Source of the DNA: Chlorokybus atmophyticus
Taxonomy: Eukaryota; Streptophyta; Chlorokybophyceae; Chlorokybales; Chlorokybaceae
Direction of reading: 5' to 3'
Length of the DNA stretch: 64,000 bases
Assembly (NCBI GenBank): GCA_009103225.1
Contig: RHPI01002533.1
Location: 1,493,186 to 1,557,185, forward strand
Positions within the stretch are counted from its first letter, which is position 1. Every line of letters starts with the position of its first letter. The notes beneath the pieces were generated by a model that was not told the origin of the DNA, searched no databases, and saw only the letters and a list, made by a program, of their open reading frames with translations. Below, piece after piece: positions 48,700 to 60,900 of this stretch. Made by a program: the position numbers and the translations under genes.

Positions 48700-49770
48700 G
48701 TTGACGTGGTGGTGGTTAAGCACAACTTGCACAAGCGCGCTTTAGCTGCGGTGTCGTGTGGATGTGACCAACCCCACATTCTGGGTAGAGTATACACGTA
48801 CGACTGAGTACGTACCACTGAGGTGGCTGTGCACTGATTGTGACTCTATGTGTTGTTTGTGTGGCCTATGCCTGTTTATTGCATGTGCGAAACCTTTGCT
48901 TGCTTGTTGTGGTAGTCCTGTCTCTGTATGCACCGCTTCACATGCATGCTAGCATTGTTAGTGTCAAAAGCTGCTGAATATGGCATGCATGCCATCTTGC
49001 TTTGCATGTTGGCAGAGGTCTGGCTAGGGCCCTTAGCCATAGATGATCTGCCTATTATGTACGTGTATGAACCCTAGCTCTCTACCACTTTATCTATTTT
49101 GCAAGTTCTAGTTTCTGACTGCACCCCGGGCTAAGGCTTAAGGTTGAGGAGGGTGAGAGCAGGCGTGGCAGCTGCTAGTGTTGCATGCATGGCCTAGTTG
49201 GCATCCTGCAAGGCAGAGGGAGTGGGTGACGCACGTGTCGGACATTGATATTCAGTAACCGGAACCGCTGGGAGTGAGGGCTGACCACGAGGGTGAGATC
49301 ATCAATGATTGCCGAGGGATGTATCTAAGTGTGTGCAGGTTCCTGATGAGGTCGATGATGCAAGAATGGGCACATGCAAGTGTGTTGACTTGCGTTGGCC
49401 CTGCATGCTGCAGCGCTCTGTACTGTGGTAGCGGTTTGGCCTGCTTTGCAACCTACCTTCTTAGCTGCCTTTGCAACATACTTCTCCTACTTTAGCTGCT
49501 CTCTTTGCTCCTTCGGTGCCTGCCTCTTTTGAACAGCTTCTTCCTTCCTTGCAGCCGCTGCCAGCAGGCTACATTTACTTGTTAGCAGCCTGCACCTTGC
49601 GCTGCCTGGTTGCTACCTGCTTGGCTTGCTACATCTCCCTTGTCTCGTGCAGGAGGTTAATGTATGCCTGCAATGTCAACACTTGCAATCCTCGCACTTG
49701 AGGCCTTCTCGGCTTCTGATGCCACCACTCTTGCTGCTGGATGTCAATGTTGATGTCGTTTGTGTTTGAA
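48700..49770. other. Intergenic, no gene seen
   Basis: About 1.1 kb with short Cys/Leu-rich frames only. 49420-49640 is CT/TGC-rich and may be another decayed retroelement tail, but the match is too weak to call. Confidence 0.35.
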
Positions 49771-49799
49771 TGTTGGGCCGTTTTATTGTTAATGTTAAT

Positions 49800-51060
49800 G
49801 TAGGTGTAGGTGTTGATGATTCATTAACACCTAACATCAGTAATGTTTACTGCCGGTGGCACGTTTACCTTGTGGCTGTCGCTGGCATCGTCCTCTGTAG
49901 CGGCTGGCTCCTCGTAGAACTGCTTAGGCAGACCTTTACCACCTTCAGTGCGGGTCCATCTAACTCATATTGCACTTGTGCTGGAGACAAGTCGGTTGAT
50001 TGTCAATTTAGCTCCAAGCCCGTCTCGTCCGCATTGTATATGTGCAAGAGGTCATGCAAGTTCAGCTCCTCTCGTGTCTGCAGCACATGTGCATACAAGT
50101 TAATGTCTTCATTTTTTCTCACGTCACGTGTAGGTCTGCCATCTTCATCGGTTAAGCCCTTTCTCAACTCGAGTACAGTCTACTCGGGCTACAAGTATTG
50201 TTTAAGTATGCATGCCCTTTAAACACAGAATGATGGAGAACCAGTGGATTACCTAGCAAATACTATTGGTTGTTTGTACTACTTATATACATGTAAACAT
50301 ATATTATTTTTAAGTAAATTCCGCATGTTTAGCAGAGAGTATACTGACAGAAGGGTTACGTCGCGCAGCAGCGTCTCAAAGTCGCAGCGTTACGCTGTTG
50401 CGCGACGCCGCGCGGTCCATTATAAGTATACATATGCTCACAAAAAGAGATGCGGTATGTTATAGTCTATATATAGTCTATATTATGCACTTCCTCCGTG
50501 TGCAAGCATGTTATATACTTATATACATGTAAACATATATATAATTATTAAAAGATAAACACATGCGTCTTATAAATTTATGTCTATAACCAAAAGTTCA
50601 AGTGTATATCCATAAGGAGAGTGGACTGTAACCAGATTGTGTCTCGACATAAACAACCTGCGAGGTTGTTCATGTCGAGGGTACAAGTGGTTGAGTCAAC
50701 CACCAGCAGTCAACCACCACATGTACCCTGATGTGCCACCTGCCCTTATATGCTTCAGCCGCATGCACACCACCTTTTAAAACAAGTGAAGGCCTTGTGA
50801 TTGCATAATGTGGTCTATCATCCAATTGACCCATGCAACTAACTCAATGTTAACCTCTTGTACCTCAGTGAAGACATATTGGCAACTAGGGCTAAGCCAG
50901 GCTGCGAGGCAGCTGCAGCTTCTTTGGGCAGGTGTCTAGTTGTAGAGTATGGACTTGACAACCCATGCCTCTCCGCAGCGGCTTTCAAGCTCGCACCAGC
51001 CTTCACGTCATCCACAGCATTCGCCACCTTCATCATCATGCCTCCGCCATGATAATGTTA
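49800..51060 (-). mobile_element. pogo/CENP-B-like DNA transposon remnant
   Basis: On the minus strand a helix-turn-helix segment at 50839-51039 reads ANAVDDVKAGASLKAAAERH followed by GLSSPYSTTRHL, like the psq-type DNA-binding domain of pogo transposases. Further along (50180-49990) the frame gives GLTDEDGRPTRDVRKNEDIN, then LLHIYNADETGLELN and a stop. The IYNADETGL block is the first catalytic Asp region of the DDE domain. The stop right after it and an AT-rich interruption at 50240-50600 show that the transposase is broken. Terminal inverted repeats and target-site duplication were not identified. Confidence 0.6.
50643..50729. repeat. Two adjacent inverted repeats (hairpins)
   Basis: CTCGACATAAACAACCT at 50643 pairs with GAGGTTGTTCATGTCGAG ending at 50679, with one mismatch. 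Directly after, GGGTACAAGTGGTTGA pairs with TCAACCACCACATGTACCC. They sit within the pogo-like remnant. Confidence 0.7.
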
Positions 51061-51264
51061 ACGGTTAATATCCGCATACCCGTGCGCCTTGTCATGCTTG
51101 CCACTTGCCGCAAAGCCCTCTTGTTGCGACCGCTGAGCCGCTTGAGCCTCAGGCTGTCAGGGGTTGAGGGTGTGCTTGCACTGCTGCCATCTGCAGAGGT
51201 CGTCTTTTGCATTCACACAACCATGGTCGGCATGAAGGGGCCATAATGATGCTGGCAACCAACA

Positions 51265-51293
51265 CAGTCGTAGGGCTCGGAGCCCTACGACTG
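51265..51293. repeat. Perfect 14-bp inverted repeat with 1-base spacer
   Basis: CAGTCGTAGGGCTC, a single G, then its exact reverse complement GAGCCCTACGACTG. It lies ~200 bp beyond the DNA-binding end of the transposase remnant. Confidence 0.85.
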
Positions 51294-52081
51294 GCTAGTA
51301 GCTGATGTGTACTACACACTGGCTACCTATTGTATAGCATGCTAACTAGAGTGTATGTAAGATGCAATCAACTTCACGCGTATGCCAACCACAATGCACC
51401 TGAACAAACACAACACTATGCGGGTGAGTATGGCATGCAGTATGTGTTTATATATCCTCTGCTTGATCAGGCCTACCGTGTCATGCGTGTGATGAGCATG
51501 TAGCAATCTTTCAGCCCCCACACTCGAGAGTGACAACCGAGCACAATCCCAACCCAACTTAGTAGGCTACACCGCCAACAAGCACACACGCAACCATATG
51601 TTACAAGTGCAACCGCGCCGGTATCCCAAACTTTGGGACCCAAACACGACTCCCCGTTTTGTGACGTGAAATTTATTACACCGTTAACAAGCCCACACGC
51701 AATCATATACCGCTTTGGTATTTAAAGCGGAAATCCCCATTTTGGGATGCAAAATCTCACACTTTGAACAATTGTGCTTGATGGTTTGTACATAGGTAAA
51801 AGTTAACTTCACGCACGCACCATTGAGTGTCACTGCGTGAATTGCTCTAAGAAAGTCAAAACTTCACAAACTGACCTGTTACATAATGTTCACACCCATT
51901 GGTCCCTAGCAACACACCACTAGATTGTATACCAACATGGACGGCCACCATACGCCCACAACGCCCACAACAACCAACAATGGTGGTTTTGTCCGAAATT
52001 GGGTAATTGTGCGAAATTGGTTCCACTTATCCTAATCTATGAAAAACAACTAAAATGCAACCACTTACGGCGCAAATGTTG
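51294..52081. other. Intergenic, no gene seen
   Basis: AT-leaning sequence. Two similar blocks (51580-51660 and 51670-51750) share ACGCAAYCATA and an R-rich CCCATTTTGGGA/CCCAAACTTTGGG style palindrome, suggesting a decayed local duplication. No ORF was supported. Confidence 0.4.
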
Positions 52082-52152
52082 TGCGCCGGCCGGGAATCGA
52101 ACCCGGGTCTGTACCGTGGCAGGGTACTATTCTACCACTAGACCACCGGCGC
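52082..52152 (-). tRNA. tRNA-Gly (anticodon GCC), second copy
   Basis: Identical over all 71 bases to the gene at 47592-47662, in the same orientation: perfect acceptor stem, GCC anticodon, consensus T arm GGTTCGATTCC. Flanking sequences differ after a few bases, so this is an independent gene copy and not a recent large duplication. Confidence 0.97.
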
Positions 52153-52479
52153 GCTGTGTTGCCACGTGTGCCAACCAACAAACCATAGACGCTTGGCGTC
52201 ATAGCTCTGTGGTGGGTGCGGCGAAGTCGCCGCCCTGCGCTAGGCTAGCGTCTACACGACTGCCAGCATGACCTGCAACTGTGCCTGAACAGCAGCGGAG
52301 AAACACAAATACAGTGCTAGCCTTTATTGTCATTGTCAACGCTCTGTGCTGACCGTGCCGAGTAACAAACCAAGCGACCCATGCATGGAGTTTTGCCTAA
52401 GACTGTTGCAGATCTGTGTAAGGCGTAGTCAAAATGCGATGCAGGGGGCAGTAGTACATCAAAAGTACAGTACTGTAGC

Positions 52480-54512
52480 ATGGAGTGCGCTGTGCATGGA
52501 GTGGTCCAGGGCGACCAGGTACGCAAGTGTTGGTGACTCTGTGCTAGTGAGATTCAGTGAGACTATGGTATTTACAACTCTTCGCATGCACCCTTGTCTT
52601 CCTCTACGGAGTGTGGTCAACCATTGTATTGACTGGTGTCTTGTGTCGACTGCGTGCATAATTTCACAAGTTCTCTTGTCTGTAAGCCTCTCATAGCTGA
52701 GTGTGTTTGTGCGAAGCAAGCAGACTGGCCGCCTTGAGCGCTAAAACGCATGTTGTCCATAAGCTATGTACCCGCAAATTGCTCTGTGCTCATGTGTGTA
52801 TTCATTGTTTCTTGGTACTTGTTTCGGGATTTTGGTATGCAATCGCGTTGATAATTACAAATGGGCAGATAGGCAAAATCCTCGTTTCTGACTAATTTCT
52901 GACTGATGTACCGCTGTGTTAATCTGAGGGAAGGAACGAAGAAATGAACGAGTAGATCAATGCATGCAACGAGTCACACAGATTGACTGAAGCAGGGAAC
53001 GACTTGTTGACTCAGTGAGCATTCAACGACTGATTGACTGATTGAATTAGGAGTGCAAGTCGTTGCATGCGCTGCTGAGAGGCATGAGCGGAGCCCCTGA
53101 GCGGCCTCTGCGAAGGCACGAGATATGCCTCAGGACAGACCCCTCAACAGGCACGCCATCTTATTGTATAGAACATACCATGAGTCACCGCTTACTATTT
53201 GTTATTGTGAACGTTATGCTGATTGCAGGGCAGGGAGCCGCCGAGCTGCGTCTGATATGCAATCTGACCAACATCAACCCAGATTGGTAAGCGTCTCTTT
53301 CATTGGTTTTTCCATCGTTTATTGTTAAGCCAAGCAAGACATGTTCACATCTGAAGCAAAGAGTGCCAATTGCTTGATGCATGTTGAGACATAGTGGAGA
53401 CAGAGCTGGCAGCCTCCTGAACGTGTTACGCGCATAGATACATGACGACAACATGCATGCCACATTACTTACTACACTCCTTTGTGTACTTTCACACGCC
53501 CACATGCGCGCACATGTTGCAATGATGACCAATGCATCTTCGTGTGCTCACACAGGACTTTGAGGCACGTGAGTGCAGCGATGAGGGGTGCAGGGGCAGA
53601 GCAGCTTCAAGCGGTTGTGCGCACAGCTGTTGAGTCACGCGTCGGCCCCAATGCGCTGCAATTCTTCGCATCTCTCGGCTTCATGTGAGTAAGTCTTCAT
53701 GCGTATGTTGTATGCATTCTGCTGCTGGAGTTGACGCAAGCTTGTGATCTGCGCAGTGCAGATTTTGAGTTCCTGCAAGAGGGTGTCGTGTACACGCTCA
53801 TGCGCGGCAACCATACGCTGTCCATTGCGGTCTCATCTCTGCATAAGGTGCCACAACTTAGTTCATGTAGCGTGTGATTATGGTCAGTTTGTGCAAGCAT
53901 TTTCAGAACAAGTCATATGCTGTTGTTGCTCCATTGACTGACAGTCTTCCTTGCTATTGCAATCGCATGCATGCACGCACATGCACACAACGTTGGCGCC
54001 CATAAGCATGCATGCGCGCCCCTGCGCATGCACATATATATGCACACATACATACTTGCGCAGGCACACTCACGCGCACACGCGCAGACACATTCACCCA
54101 CACACGCAAGTGCACGCACCCATCCACACATGCACATGTGCAAACAAATGTACACACGCTCTCACATACACGCTCCTGTGTAGTTGATGAGGGCACAAGA
54201 TGTCTCGAGTGCAACGCCGCTGTCCCCCGGGTCGTGGCTTGTGGAGGTGACGGTGCCCGCCACGAGCGACACTTACACGGACGCCGTCGCTGCCATTGTT
54301 ACGCTTGGCGATCAACTCTACCCGTAAGCACGAGCGACCACGTGTGGCCCTAACATTCCTTCACCAGCTAACTGATAGGTATTCTTACGCGTGTGCGTGT
54401 GTCTCTCAGGCTGGTGAGGTTGACAAAGCCAACTGCGAGCAGTGTTGGCTCTGCCGCCAGCCTGGCTGCCATGCGACGGGCGCCCGCGGCCACTTCCAGC
54501 TTGGCGCGATGA
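52480..54512 (+). CDS. MED18: Mediator complex subunit 18
   Basis: Seven exons (52480-52518, 53051-53165, 53229-53286, 53556-53684, 53757-53847, 54184-54323, 54410-54512) give 224 residues in phase, close to the ~220 of plant MED18. The start MECAVHGVVQG matches the plant N-terminus. The body reads LLRGMSGAPERPLRRHEICL, AELRLICNLTNINPDW, RHVSAAMRGAGAEQLQAVVR, ALQFFASLGFMADFEFLQEG (Ile replaces Met after splicing), TLSIAVSSLHK and SWLVEVTVPATSDTYTDAVA. It ends LVRLTKPTASSVGSAASLAA plus a short tail. MED18 forms the head-module jaw with MED20 in the nuclear Mediator and contacts RNA polymerase II. Only the exon 2 donor (GTATAG at 53166) is unusual; it is chosen by phase. Intron 5 carries a long CA-rich tract. 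Confidence 0.92.
53960..54180. repeat. CA/CAC-rich simple-sequence tract in MED18 intron 5
   Basis: Over 200 bases of imperfect CACA/CGCA repeats interleaved with CATGCA, ending at the acceptor of exon 6. It is open in several frames on both strands because of its composition, not because it codes. Confidence 0.8.
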
Positions 54513-55612
54513 CAGTAACCACTGTGTAAGTTGCTTGTTTGGCACATGTCGTGTTTTGTACTTTTGTCTTTTCATGCACGTGCGGCCAGCAGCGTGGATG
54601 GATGGCGCCAAACCTGACAGTCACTGCTGAGCAGCAGCGGTGACTTTAGTTGGTAACTTGTTGACTTGCAGTGCGTGATGGAGCGGGAGCAACATTTTGT
54701 TGCGTCATCAGGCATGTTGAAAGCGTGTTGCAAGGACATATGGGTCAACCTTTACTCAAGGCACGCTAAGTGGAGGCACATCAACTCCCACATTGGAGGC
54801 TTCAAAACCATGGCAGAAGACTCCAAGACTAAACCGCACTTCATCAACTTTTGGAGCCACCACCGTTGATACCCGTGAGACATACTAGGTGAAAAACGGG
54901 ATTAAAGCCGACTACAACTTTGGGGTGGGGGACCAGCAATGAGGATGGTGGCAGCGTGTAAGAAGGTTTGCATGAGGTTCACGCCATCACAACCGCAACA
55001 GCGCTGAGGACATCATCCACAATGCCAAGCATACAGGCACTAGAGCTACAGCTTGCAGTGAAACCTCTCACTGTACATAAAGCTGGACAATGGCTACATG
55101 CTTTCACCTGATTATACGATCAGCACCAAACCAATCATAATCGTGCAATACAAAGTTGTACTACTACACTCAATGTACATAGTATATATCAACTTGTAGT
55201 CAATCAAGAGCTGTTGATAAACGCAGTGCAAAGCCGCAACGCTACGCATGCCAGACCGAAAAGGGTCCCTACCGTGCTCGGGTCTCAAAAAAAGCTAGCT
55301 GTCTGTGCCTTCTAGCCCTATCCAACATCGCCTACACTGCATTATCGCAGGTCACGCTGATTCCTCTTGAGAGTCCTTACGCAATGTGTGTAACATGTTT
55401 TCGTAGACGAACCACCACGCCTGCACACATAGATGTCAACATTCCATCTAACAACCGACACGCTGCAGGTATGAATAATTGATATCATGTATCTAATGCT
55501 GCTTGCTGTGTTGACTCTTCGCTCAACCTCACTTGTGCTTGTCAGTGCATGTTGGCAAGCCAACATACCGAACACTGACACCATGACAGTTGACATCTAT
55601 GCGAGGAGAAGG
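54513..55612. other. Intergenic, no gene firmly seen
   Basis: A 67-codon frame at 54666-54869 (HFVASSGMLKACCKDIWVNL and IGGFKTMAEDSKTKPHFINF) has balanced composition but no recognised domain or partner exon. The rest is empty. Confidence 0.35.
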
Positions 55613-57427
55613 TCACACTTGAGGAACACCCACCGCATGAAGAGGTGCAACAGAGAGAATCCTTGGTGTGATGCCGCGCCAAAGGCCCTGCATGCCATAC
55701 ATGTCACGCACGCCGGCCGCCACGGCCAGCGCCCCTTGACCTGCAAATCGCTTATCTGCCATGTTGCAACAGGTGAATAAGCTGTGTTGCAGTTTTATGG
55801 TGGCATGGGTGGTTGCAGCAACTCTTACCGGTCATCTGAAGCGTGTGTATCAAGTCAAAAGGCGTGCTGACTGCCGCAGCCACGGCACCAGCCACCCCAC
55901 CAGCGAGCAGTAGCTCAACATTGCTGGGCTTTCGCTTCTTGACCTGCCCATTGCAAGTTGTCAAGCAACACTCAACACTGAAAGTTACCGTGTCAACAGC
56001 AGCACTCACAGTTTTGATGCTGTTGGAGATAGCGTCAAACGTTATGAAGTTGGCCACAAAAAACGGACACTCGCGCCACAGGGTGATGCCAAGGCCTTGA
56101 AATAACTTCAATGGACCTGATAAGAGGCACATGCATTTATTAAATCAAGAATGAAACCAAGCTCGTAAGCAAACCATACGGTAAACTTGGTAGCTCACCT
56201 CCTGACCTGACAATGGATGCGACCTCTTGCACAACATTCTTGTTCATTCCCGTCTGCAACCTCTTGCGAACGAGCTCCCTTGGTGCAACGACAAACGTGG
56301 CGGCAATAGCACCAGCCAGGCCTGCTGTTATCTACAAGAGAGCATGTCAAAGGACGGCTTCACAACTTGACCAACATACTGCAAATATATGCAATGTCTG
56401 ACCTGCAAAGGGAGTGGAGACAATACGTCTGCCAGCGCGCCCCCAACTGCCTCCCTTGCTTGCAACCTTACTGCCGACGAGGGTGCAGATGCAAATGCAC
56501 TTGTCCAGCCTGCAAAATTACACTTATGTATAAGTGAGGAGCTGAAGCCGAATGTTGACAAACGACACTGCATGTCACCAACCATGCACCACGCGTTTTG
56601 AGTTGTCACACTTGCCTTTGTATAGACTCCCAATGTCTTTAATGGCAGATGCAACGGAGCTGCAGATAAAGACATGAATATCATCATTTTGTATCAGGAA
56701 CAACACGAAATCGAGTGCTGAGGTACCTGCCTGCTTGTATTCGTGTCTTAATTGTGTCAATGGGGTACACGGCAACACTGGATGTTACTGCTGCAATCGC
56801 ACCGGCGATGAATGGCGCTGCGCGATACGGAGATGTTGGTGCTGGATTGAATGCAGAAAATCATGCAAGCATGCTTGACACGCTTACAGATGAGGTTTGC
56901 TTGGCGGCTTGCATGAAGCACTCCAAGCAACAACTTTTAAATGGGGATTTACAGCACGGAAGAATCAAAATAACTTACTCCGAGCAGGCAGACTAACCCA
57001 CACAGCCATCACATTGGCGGTCAGCACATCTGTTGAAGCCGAATTTGCAAGTAGCAAACACTGAATACATGAGACCTGTCTCGCACAAGCATGACTCTCT
57101 AGAAGTGCGTTTGCTAGAGGATAGCATTGCTAGGAACAATGACCATTGTGTCAGCGCAGAAGCGCAAGCGGATGTGAAGTGGTCACGCATACAACAGCTG
57201 CAAAGACAGAAGTCGCTGGCATGCCAGCGCTTTTGCTTGCATGTACAATCAGATGGAAGCAACATCCTTTCATTCAATTGTTGCTAGGCACACGCAGAGA
57301 GCTCTCAAGCACAATGCCTTGTACCAGCATCGCGATGACGCTTTTGCACCGGCACCACCACCGGAGTTACACCGACGTCCTTCTCCGTCATGACAGCGGG
57401 GGAGCCAGGAAGCGCAGGCGGCGCCAT
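55613..57427 (-). CDS. Mitochondrial carrier family (SLC25) protein
   Basis: Nine exons in transcription order: 57325-57427, 56979-57029, 56727-56841, 56616-56659, 56403-56509, 56199-56331, 56010-56116, 55829-55943, 55613-55755. All phases agree, giving 305 residues, the normal SLC25 size. Three carrier repeats are visible. Repeat 1 is FIAGAIAAVTSSVAVYPIDT with IKTRIQAG (canonical PxDxxK). Repeat 2 is ITAGLAGAIAATFVVAPREL with VRKRLQTG. Repeat 3 is LLLAGGVAGAVAAAVSTPFD followed by LIHTLQM, where His replaces the basic residue. Each repeat is followed by a G-L-(Y/W/F) block such as GLWRGITPRILSVAPLHA. The PIDTIKTR start and overall pattern are nearest the S-adenosylmethionine carriers, but the substrate is not proven. 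One intron (56615 to 56510) uses a GC donor (AAAG|GCAAGTG). An alternative start is the ATG at 57009. Confidence 0.88.
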
Positions 57428-57902
57428 GGCTAGCCCCCTGCTCCGCCTCCTCCACCGCCGCCGCAACGCATTTAGCAGCTGATTTAACCAATGAGTCTAC
57501 AATGTGACCAGTCGAGCGGCGCCAATTAGGGTTTGTGTGAGCAGACTGAGTAGCAGCGGTTTCTGCTTGGCGACATGCTTGACCGCGTGGGTGGCGTTGT
57601 CGGCGTGGGCGGGGGGCGTGAGGCTGGCGGCTGGGTGATCTGACTTCTCTGACTAGATAGCGAAGCAAAAGCGTGTGGTTTATTCTGTGTATACTGGCTG
57701 GGCTGCCTGCGTGTCGGCGGGATGAGGGGAGACTTTCAGCGGCGACGTTGTGCTTGATCCTGCGTCGCCGTTCGCCGCTGTTGCCAACGCCTTCGTCGTC
57801 ATAATTGTCGTGGATGTTGTTGTAATCGCCACCGTGTCGGAAATCTAGCTGGAAGCCTGGCTGTAACAGCTGCCGCCTGGTGGCCACTGTGCCTCATCAG
57901 CC
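57428..57902. promoter_or_regulatory. Divergent promoter region (SLC25 / CUL3)
   Basis: 475 bases between the two start codons. GC-rich near both genes. No specific element recognised. Confidence 0.4.
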
Positions 57903-60900
57903 ATGTCGAACAGCTCGCGGCCGAAGATGTTCAAAATGGAGCCCTTCAAGCACAGGGTGGAGATGGACCCGCAGTACGCGGACAAGACGTGGAAGATCCT
58001 TGCCGACGCCATCCATGAAATCAACAACCACAACGCCTCTGGGCTGTCTTTTGAGGAGCTGTACAGGTAAGCTACGTCGCGTCTGAGTTGTGCGGTGTGA
58101 CAGCAGTTGCTCTTCGGTCTGCTCAAGTACATCCAAACGCCTTTTACTTGAATGTTACTTGTGCCGCGCGCGTTCACGAATGTTGACTGAGGCCATTGTC
58201 AATGCTTCAGTTTGCTGTGCTCGCGATGAATGTTGCAAGGTTGCAGCTTAGCTGCATCGCGACTGCACTGCAGACTGTGTGGGTAGCCTACTTGAATGTA
58301 AATGCCATGTTGGTTACGCAGTTATCAACAGCGTTGCTAGGTAGACGACGTGTATTGCCGGCTTGCACAGGCATATGCACTGAGTGCAATGCCATGTTGC
58401 TACGCAGTCATGAGCAACAATGCTAGGTGGATGGCGTGTATCGTTGGCTTCAACGGGCATATGCATTGTGCATGCCCTTGCGCAACTTGATTATCACGCA
58501 CATGTTGCTACTCAATGCAAGCACGCGGGATTGCTGAGACGGACATGCTAGTTTAGGGTCGCTTATTGCTTGATTGTCGCTCTCCCCAGACAATTGGTTT
58601 TCTTCTAAGGTTGGGTGTAGTCCTGCCGTTGCTAAGTTGATTGACTGCACGACCAGGAACGCGTACAATATGGTGCTGCACAAGTGTGGGGAGCGTCTGT
58701 ACAACGGATTGGTGCAGACTATCACAGAGCACCTGAGAAACATAGCCTTCCAGATAGAAAGCGCGCACCTGTTTCTAGAAGAGTTCAACAGCCGGTGGTT
58801 AGACCACAACAAGTCTATGCAGATGATCAGAGACATCCTCATGTATATGGATCGCACGTACGTCACCCAGCAGAACAAGACACCGGTGCACGAGCTTGGG
58901 TTGAATCTTTGGCGAGATCATGTTGTGCGCCAGCCTCACATCTCAGAAAAGTTGAGGACGACTCTTCTTGACCTGGTGCATCAAGAAAGAACTGGCGAAG
59001 TCATAAACAGGGGTCTCATGCGCAGTATATCACAAATGTTGATGGACCTGGGTCAGGATGTTTATCAGGTACAATCGTCACTAGCTGAAGCTGGCTGCAT
59101 GCTTGGGTGATTTGCGTGGTGACATTGCTGACGGACTGTTGCGAGCAGGACGATTTTGAGCAACCATTCCTGCAAGCGGCCCATACCTTCTACAAGATGG
59201 AAGCACAGGCCTACATTGGCACGAGTGATTGCCCTGACTATCTTAAGAAAGCAGAGCGCCGGTTGAGTGAGGAGATGGATCGTGTAGCACATTGTCTGGA
59301 TATCAGCACCGAGCCCAAGATCACTGCTGTTGTGGACACGGAAATGGTTGGCGCCTACATGAAAACCCTAGTGGAGATGGAGAATTCCGGCCTTGTATCG
59401 TTGTTGAAGGATGACAAGTACGAGGATCTTGCCCGCATGTACAACTTGTTCAGGTAAGTAGTGTCTGGCAAGGTCTGGGTGGCCCAGGCCCCCACCTGTC
59501 CACTGGCTCAATTGCAACCAATGGTTCAAGTTGCCATAACTTCTGAGCATGGTTCCAGACGGGTTCCTGGAGGTCTCCAGATTATTAGGGATGTGATGTC
59601 GAGCCACTTGAGGGACACTGGCAAGCAGCTTGTCATGGAGCCAGATAGGCAAAAGGAGGCTGTGGACTTTGTCCAACGTCTACTTGACGAGAAGGACAAG
59701 TATGACCGGACCATTCAGCGGGCTTTCAACAATGACAAAACCTTCCAGAATGCTCTCAATCAGGTCTGTAACCCGCCTATAGCACCAGCATACAGTCTGA
59801 CCTAGCCTATTGCAGCTACTCATCCATGCGCGCATTGCAGGCGTTTGAGTACTTCATCAACTTGAACAACCGATCACCCGAATTTATCTCTTTGTTTGTG
59901 GACGACAAGCTGCGAAAAGGACTCAAGGGTGTCAGTGATGAAGATGTCGAGGTCGTCCTTGATAAAGTCATGATGCTGTTCAGGTACAGATCTTTTGCGT
60001 CAAGTTGCTTGTGCAACATATGCAATGCTCCATGGCAACAATGCTCCCAGCTGTAGTGGTGCACTCAATGTAAGCTCGAGTTACTTGATCCACCAGGTAT
60101 CTTCAAGAGAAGGATGTGTTTGAGAAGTACTACAAGCAGCATTTGGCCAAGCGGCTCCTGTCTGGCAGAACTGTGTCTGATGATGCCGAGCGCTCCCTCA
60201 TTGTGAAGTTGAAGACTGAGTGTGGTTACCAGTTTACATCCAAGTTAGAGGGCATGTTCACAGACATGAAGACCTCAAAAGACACGATGCAGGGTTTCAA
60301 GCAGGTGTTGGCCACGACAGACGCATCCCTGAATGGCATTGACCTGAACGTCCACGTGCTCACAACAGGGTCTTGGCCCACCCAGACAGGAGCACGATGC
60401 AATCTGCCCGCTGAACTGCTGCCTTGCTGCGATAAGTTCAAAACCTTCTACTTGTCTACGCATACAGGGCGGCGTCTTACATGGCAGACCAACATGGGAT
60501 CTGCTGACATCAAGGCCACGTTTGCCAAGAGCAAGCATGAGTTGAATGTCTCGACATACCAGATGTGCATTCTCATGCTTTTCAACAAGGCCGACAAGCT
60601 CTCGTACCGAGAGATCGAACAGGCAACGGACATCCCGGCCATCGACCTCAAGCGCAACCTGCAGTCCCTGGCTTGTGTCAAAGGCAAGAATGTACTTCGA
60701 AAGGTGCCCATGAGCAAGGATGTCAATGAGGACGACGAGTTTTACTTCAACGAGCAGTTTCAATCACAGTTTTACAAGGTGAAGATCGGCACTGTCGTTG
60801 CACAAAAGGAAACGGAACCCGAGAAGCAGGAGACCAGGCAGAAGGTGGAGGAGGATAGGAAGCCACAGATTGAGGCTGCGATAGTGCGCATCATGAAGGC

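Noticed and set aside
53950-54350. Several open frames rich in His/Thr/Ala on one strand and Cys/Val on the other
   Set aside because: These come from the CA-rich intron of MED18 and read simple repeats in every frame.
57270-57887. A 205-codon minus-strand open frame upstream of CUL3
   Set aside because: It overlaps the GC-rich divergent promoter and the first SLC25 exon in another frame. It is Arg/His/Ser-rich with no domain, so it is compositional.
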